Shown here piece after piece: positions 6,129 through 8,338 of a stretch of 8,338 bases of DNA. Numbering within the stretch: the first letter of the stretch is position 1; each line of letters begins with the position of its first letter. Position numbers and translations under genes: made by a program. The DNA is from JAZKFP01 sp040386355. Lineage in GTDB: Bacteria; Pseudomonadota; Gammaproteobacteria; Pseudomonadales; UBA6940. The notes beneath the pieces were generated by a model that did no database searches, was not told where the DNA came from, and saw only the letters and a program-made list of their open reading frames with translations. The DNA lies in contig JAZKFP010000330.1 in the NCBI GenBank assembly GCA_040386355.1, positions 1 through 8,338 of the forward strand, written 5' to 3'.

Positions 6129-6153
6129 GTAGGGGCGAATAATCATTCGCCCG
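6129..6153 (+). repeat. REP-like palindromic repeat, copy 2
   Basis: A 25 bp unit beginning GTAGGGGCGAAT on the plus strand, identical base for base to the reverse complement of 6057-6081 and separated from it by 47 bp. It ends six bases past the mnmG stop codon (6160-6162, minus strand). Together the two copies form a head-to-head pair, a BIME-like unit. They could form hairpins in the mnmG transcript and limit decay or read-through into the Fic-like gene. Confidence 0.8.
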
Positions 6154-6159
6154 CATGTA

Positions 6160-8055
6160 CTAGGTTCCAACCAAAGCTTCCCGTACTGGGGAAGTTCTTT
6201 TCTTAAGATAAATTAACAATAATGAAATAGCAGCCGGTGTCATTCCAGGAATGCGCGACGCTTGCCCTAATGTAGTTGGGCGAATCGCATTGAGCTTTTG
6301 TTTAATTTCATTGGATAAACCACTAATCACATCGTAGTTCACATTTTCTGGCAAAAAGAATTCTTCATTGGCTTTAAGCTTTTCAATTTCTTCAGTTTGA
6401 CGCTCAATATAACCCGCGTATTTCACATGTATTTCTAATTGCTCTGCAACCGATGGATCTAACTCGGGTGATTCCGCAATTTTCGATAAATCTTGATAAG
6501 TAAATTCTGGCCAGCGTAATAATTCTTCAATTCTATATTCATGCGCTAATGGACGACCTAAAAATTCTGCAGCGCGTTTACCGGAATCTGATTCTGGACG
6601 CACAAAGGTTTTTTTAATGTATTCAGCACCAGCAGAAATTGCAGCGGCTTTTTTACTAAAAAATTCCCACTGCTCATCACCCACTAATCCTAATTCTCGA
6701 CCAATGGTAGTTAAGCGAAGATCGGCATTATCTTCACGCAGAGTCAGCCGATATTCAGCGCGACTGGTAAACATGCGATACGGTTCTGAAGTGCCAAGCG
6801 TTACTAAATCATCCACCATGACGCCCATATAGGCTTGATCACGCCTTGGATACCAAGGCTCAAGATTTTGCGCACGTCGTGCGGCATTTAATCCAGCCAA
6901 TAGACCTTGCGCGGCCGCTTCTTCGTACCCTGTTGTGCCGTTAATTTGTCCAGCAAAAAATAATCCTGTAATCACACGCGTTTCTAAATGTAGATGCAAA
7001 TCACGTGGATCAAAATAATCGTACTCGATTGCATAACCAGGACGCGTAATGTGGGCCTGCTCAAAACCAGAAATAGAACGCACTAAATCCAATTGAACAT
7101 CAAAAGGTAAGCTAGTGGAAATTCCATTGGGGTATACTTCTGCAACCGATAAACCTTCAGGTTCAACAAAAATTTGATGGCTGGTACGATCTGCAAAACG
7201 CGCGACCTTGTCTTCAATTGATGGACAATAACGCGGGCCTGTACCTTCAATCACACCGGTAAACATAGGTGAACGATCAAAACCCGAACGAATAATATCG
7301 TGGGTGCATTCATTGGTGTACGTCATATAACAAGACACTTGCTGCGGATGATATTCTTTTTTTCCCATGAACGACATTATCGGAATTGGATCATCGCCTG
7401 GCTGTTCGATCATTACCGAAAAATCGATACTTCGAGAATCAATCCGTGGCGGTGTTCCAGTTTTCAATCGGCCTACGCGTAAAGGCAATTCTCGTAAACG
7501 TGCGGCAAGTGCATTTGAAGGTGGATCACCGGCTCGTCCACCTTGGGATTGATTCAAACCGATATGAATTCTTCCACCTAAAAAAGTACCAGTAGTTAAT
7601 ACAACGGCTGGTGCATAGAAACTTAATCCCATTTGAGTAACAACACCTAAAACTCGACCACCTTCAACAATCAAATCTTCAACCGATTGCTGAAATAGAG
7701 TGAGATTTTTTTGCTGCTCGATATGTAAACGTGCAAAGTGGCGATACAGCTGTCGATCAGCTTGAGCACGCGTTGCTCGAACCGCTGGTCCTTTACGTTG
7801 GTTCAACACCCGAAATTGAATACCTGCTTTATCGGTTACTCGCGCCATCATGCCGCCAAGTGCATCGATTTCTCGAACCAAATGACTCTTACCGATTCCA
7901 CCAATTGCAGGATTACAGGACATTTGTCCAAGCGTTTCAATATTTTGAGTAATAAGAAGAGTGGCTGAACCCATGCGAGCTGCAGCTAACGCCGCTTCCG
8001 CTCCTGCATGGCCGCCCCCAATGACAATGACGTCAAATTTTTTAGAAAAAATCAT
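6160..8055 (-). CDS. mnmG: tRNA uridine-5-carboxymethylaminomethyl modification enzyme MnmG
   Basis: MnmG (GidA), with MnmE, builds cmnm5U/nm5U at wobble U34 of certain tRNAs, using FAD, a folate-derived carbon and NADH. The 631-residue product matches the E. coli length (629). It shows the FAD-binding GGGHAG (13-18) in a beta-alpha-beta fold, MSCNPAIGGIGK with Cys47, the GidA signature GPRYCPSIEDK with Cys277, AGQINGTTGYEEAAAQG (368-384), the block DDLVTLGTSEPYRMFTSRAE (415-434) and a helical C-terminal MnmE/tRNA-binding region with KYAGYIERQ (545-553) and LGQASRIPGMTPAAIS (596-611). Cys47 and Cys277 are at the same numbers as in E. coli. The start ATG has only a weak ribosome binding site. 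The following gene is not rsmG but a Fic-like gene after a REP pair. Confidence 0.98.
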   Translation of the reverse strand: MIFSKKFDVIVIGGGHAGAEAALAAARMGSATLLITQNIETLGQMSCNPAIGGIGKSHLVREIDALGGMMARVTDKAGIQFRVLNQRKGPAVRATRAQADRQLYRHFARLHIEQQKNLTLFQQSVEDLIVEGGRVLGVVTQMGLSFYAPAVVLTTGTFLGGRIHIGLNQSQGGRAGDPPSNALAARLRELPLRVGRLKTGTPPRIDSRSIDFSVMIEQPGDDPIPIMSFMGKKEYHPQQVSCYMTYTNECTHDIIRSGFDRSPMFTGVIEGTGPRYCPSIEDKVARFADRTSHQIFVEPEGLSVAEVYPNGISTSLPFDVQLDLVRSISGFEQAHITRPGYAIEYDYFDPRDLHLHLETRVITGLFFAGQINGTTGYEEAAAQGLLAGLNAARRAQNLEPWYPRRDQAYMGVMVDDLVTLGTSEPYRMFTSRAEYRLTLREDNADLRLTTIGRELGLVGDEQWEFFSKKAAAISAGAEYIKKTFVRPESDSGKRAAEFLGRPLAHEYRIEELLRWPEFTYQDLSKIAESPELDPSVAEQLEIHVKYAGYIERQTEEIEKLKANEEFFLPENVNYDVISGLSNEIKQKLNAIRPTTLGQASRIPGMTPAAISLLLIYLKKRTSPVREALVGT

Positions 8056-8241
8056 AATATGGCAATCCGAACTTCTTAATTTTTTAGGTAAAGCATGCTA
8101 ATTCTTAGCTGCATTAAGTGCAATCAGAACATTTATGCAGAGAGCCGCTATGCTAAAAATATGTTATCTATAAAAAGCACTCTAAGATATTTCAGTTTAT
8201 TATAATGATCAAAAAATTTAATTAACCATCGGCACTTTGCT
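8056..8241. promoter_or_regulatory. Divergent control region between mnmG and the BLUF gene
   Basis: This 186 bp AT-rich spacer must hold the promoters of both divergent genes. On the minus strand a weak pair, TTGCAC (8118-8123) and TAGCAT (8095-8100), 17 bp apart, could serve mnmG. An imperfect hairpin overlaps it at 8093-8112 (stem GCTAA/TTAGC extended by GCA/TGC around one bulged T). No RNA gene or further open frame was recognised. Confidence 0.4.
8201..8206 (+). promoter_or_regulatory. Candidate -10 box of the BLUF gene
   Basis: A perfect TATAAT lies 35 bp before the ATG at 8242. No convincing -35 hexamer stands 16-18 bp upstream, so the promoter may be weak, activator-dependent, or the match may be chance in AT-rich sequence. 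Confidence 0.45.
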
Positions 8242-8338
8242 ATGAGCAAATTATTCCAAATAATTTATTTTTCTAGAGCTAATCGTTTAATGTCACAACA
8301 AGATCTTGTTGATATTCTACAAATTGCTCGGCAAAAAA
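8242..8338 (+). CDS. BLUF-domain blue-light sensor protein, N-terminal part (cut by window edge)
   Basis: BLUF domains bind FAD non-covalently and sense blue light through a hydrogen-bond switch around a conserved Tyr and Gln. The 32 visible residues begin MSKLFQIIYFSRAN and continue to VDILQIARQK. This matches the first strand and helix of the fold: IIYFSRA carries the flavin-contact Tyr9 (Tyr21 in AppA, Tyr8 in PixD), and the helix LVDILQIAR matches the family's DLxDIL pattern. The conserved Asn would be residue 33, just past the edge; the last base of the window (a) fits an Asn codon. The start is ATG 8242; no good Shine-Dalgarno is seen and no in-frame ATG lies closely upstream. It is the only plus-strand gene and is divergent from mnmG. 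Whether an output domain follows cannot be seen. Confidence 0.85.
   Translation, partial: MSKLFQIIYFSRANRLMSQQDLVDILQIARQK

Noticed and set aside
6057..6153. REP pair as a CRISPR array or insertion-sequence ends
   Set aside because: There are only two units, in inverted order, with a 47 bp interval that encodes nothing and no target-site duplication; this fits REP/BIME elements better.
7008..7017. CACGTG core as a parS site
   Set aside because: Only the central six bases match; the flanking TGTTT/AAACA arms of the parS consensus are absent. The CACGTG near 318 fails in the same way.

Overview
The window is a chromosomal stretch from a moderately AT-rich gammaproteobacterium. The protein sequences and the gene order mnmG, rsmG, parA, parB, atpI, atpB, atpE, atpF, atpH are of the gammaproteobacterial type. 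A Legionella/Coxiella-like relative is my best guess, but it is inferred from protein resemblance and base composition only. All genes but one lie on the minus strand and read from high to low coordinates.

Layout in transcription order: mnmG (tRNA wobble-uridine modification, FAD enzyme), a spacer with two identical inverted REP-like palindromes, a gene for a Fic-fold protein whose catalytic motif is badly degraded, rsmG (16S rRNA m7G methyltransferase), a spacer with a possible promoter and structured leader, parA and parB (chromosome segregation), then the start of the F1Fo ATP synthase operon: atpI, atpB (a), atpE (c), atpF (b) and the first 52 codons of atpH (delta). The remaining atp genes lie beyond base 1. 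At the other end, divergent from mnmG, the first 32 codons of a BLUF blue-light sensor protein run off the window.

How the genes fit together: mnmG, rsmG, parAB and atp form a classic origin-proximal housekeeping cluster. The Fo genes appear in the standard order with short spacers and good ribosome binding sites. The atpB-atpE spacer is longer and carries two perfect stem-loops, a likely place for differential expression of the multi-copy c subunit.

The unusual parts are the Fic-like gene and REP pair placed between mnmG and rsmG, which are normally neighbours, and the BLUF gene next to mnmG. The Fic-like protein keeps its family's flanking landmarks but has lost the histidine and most of the HxFx(D/E)GNGRxxR signature, so it is probably a pseudoenzyme or a protein with altered chemistry. 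No RNA genes, CRISPR arrays, insertion sequences or parS sites were seen.
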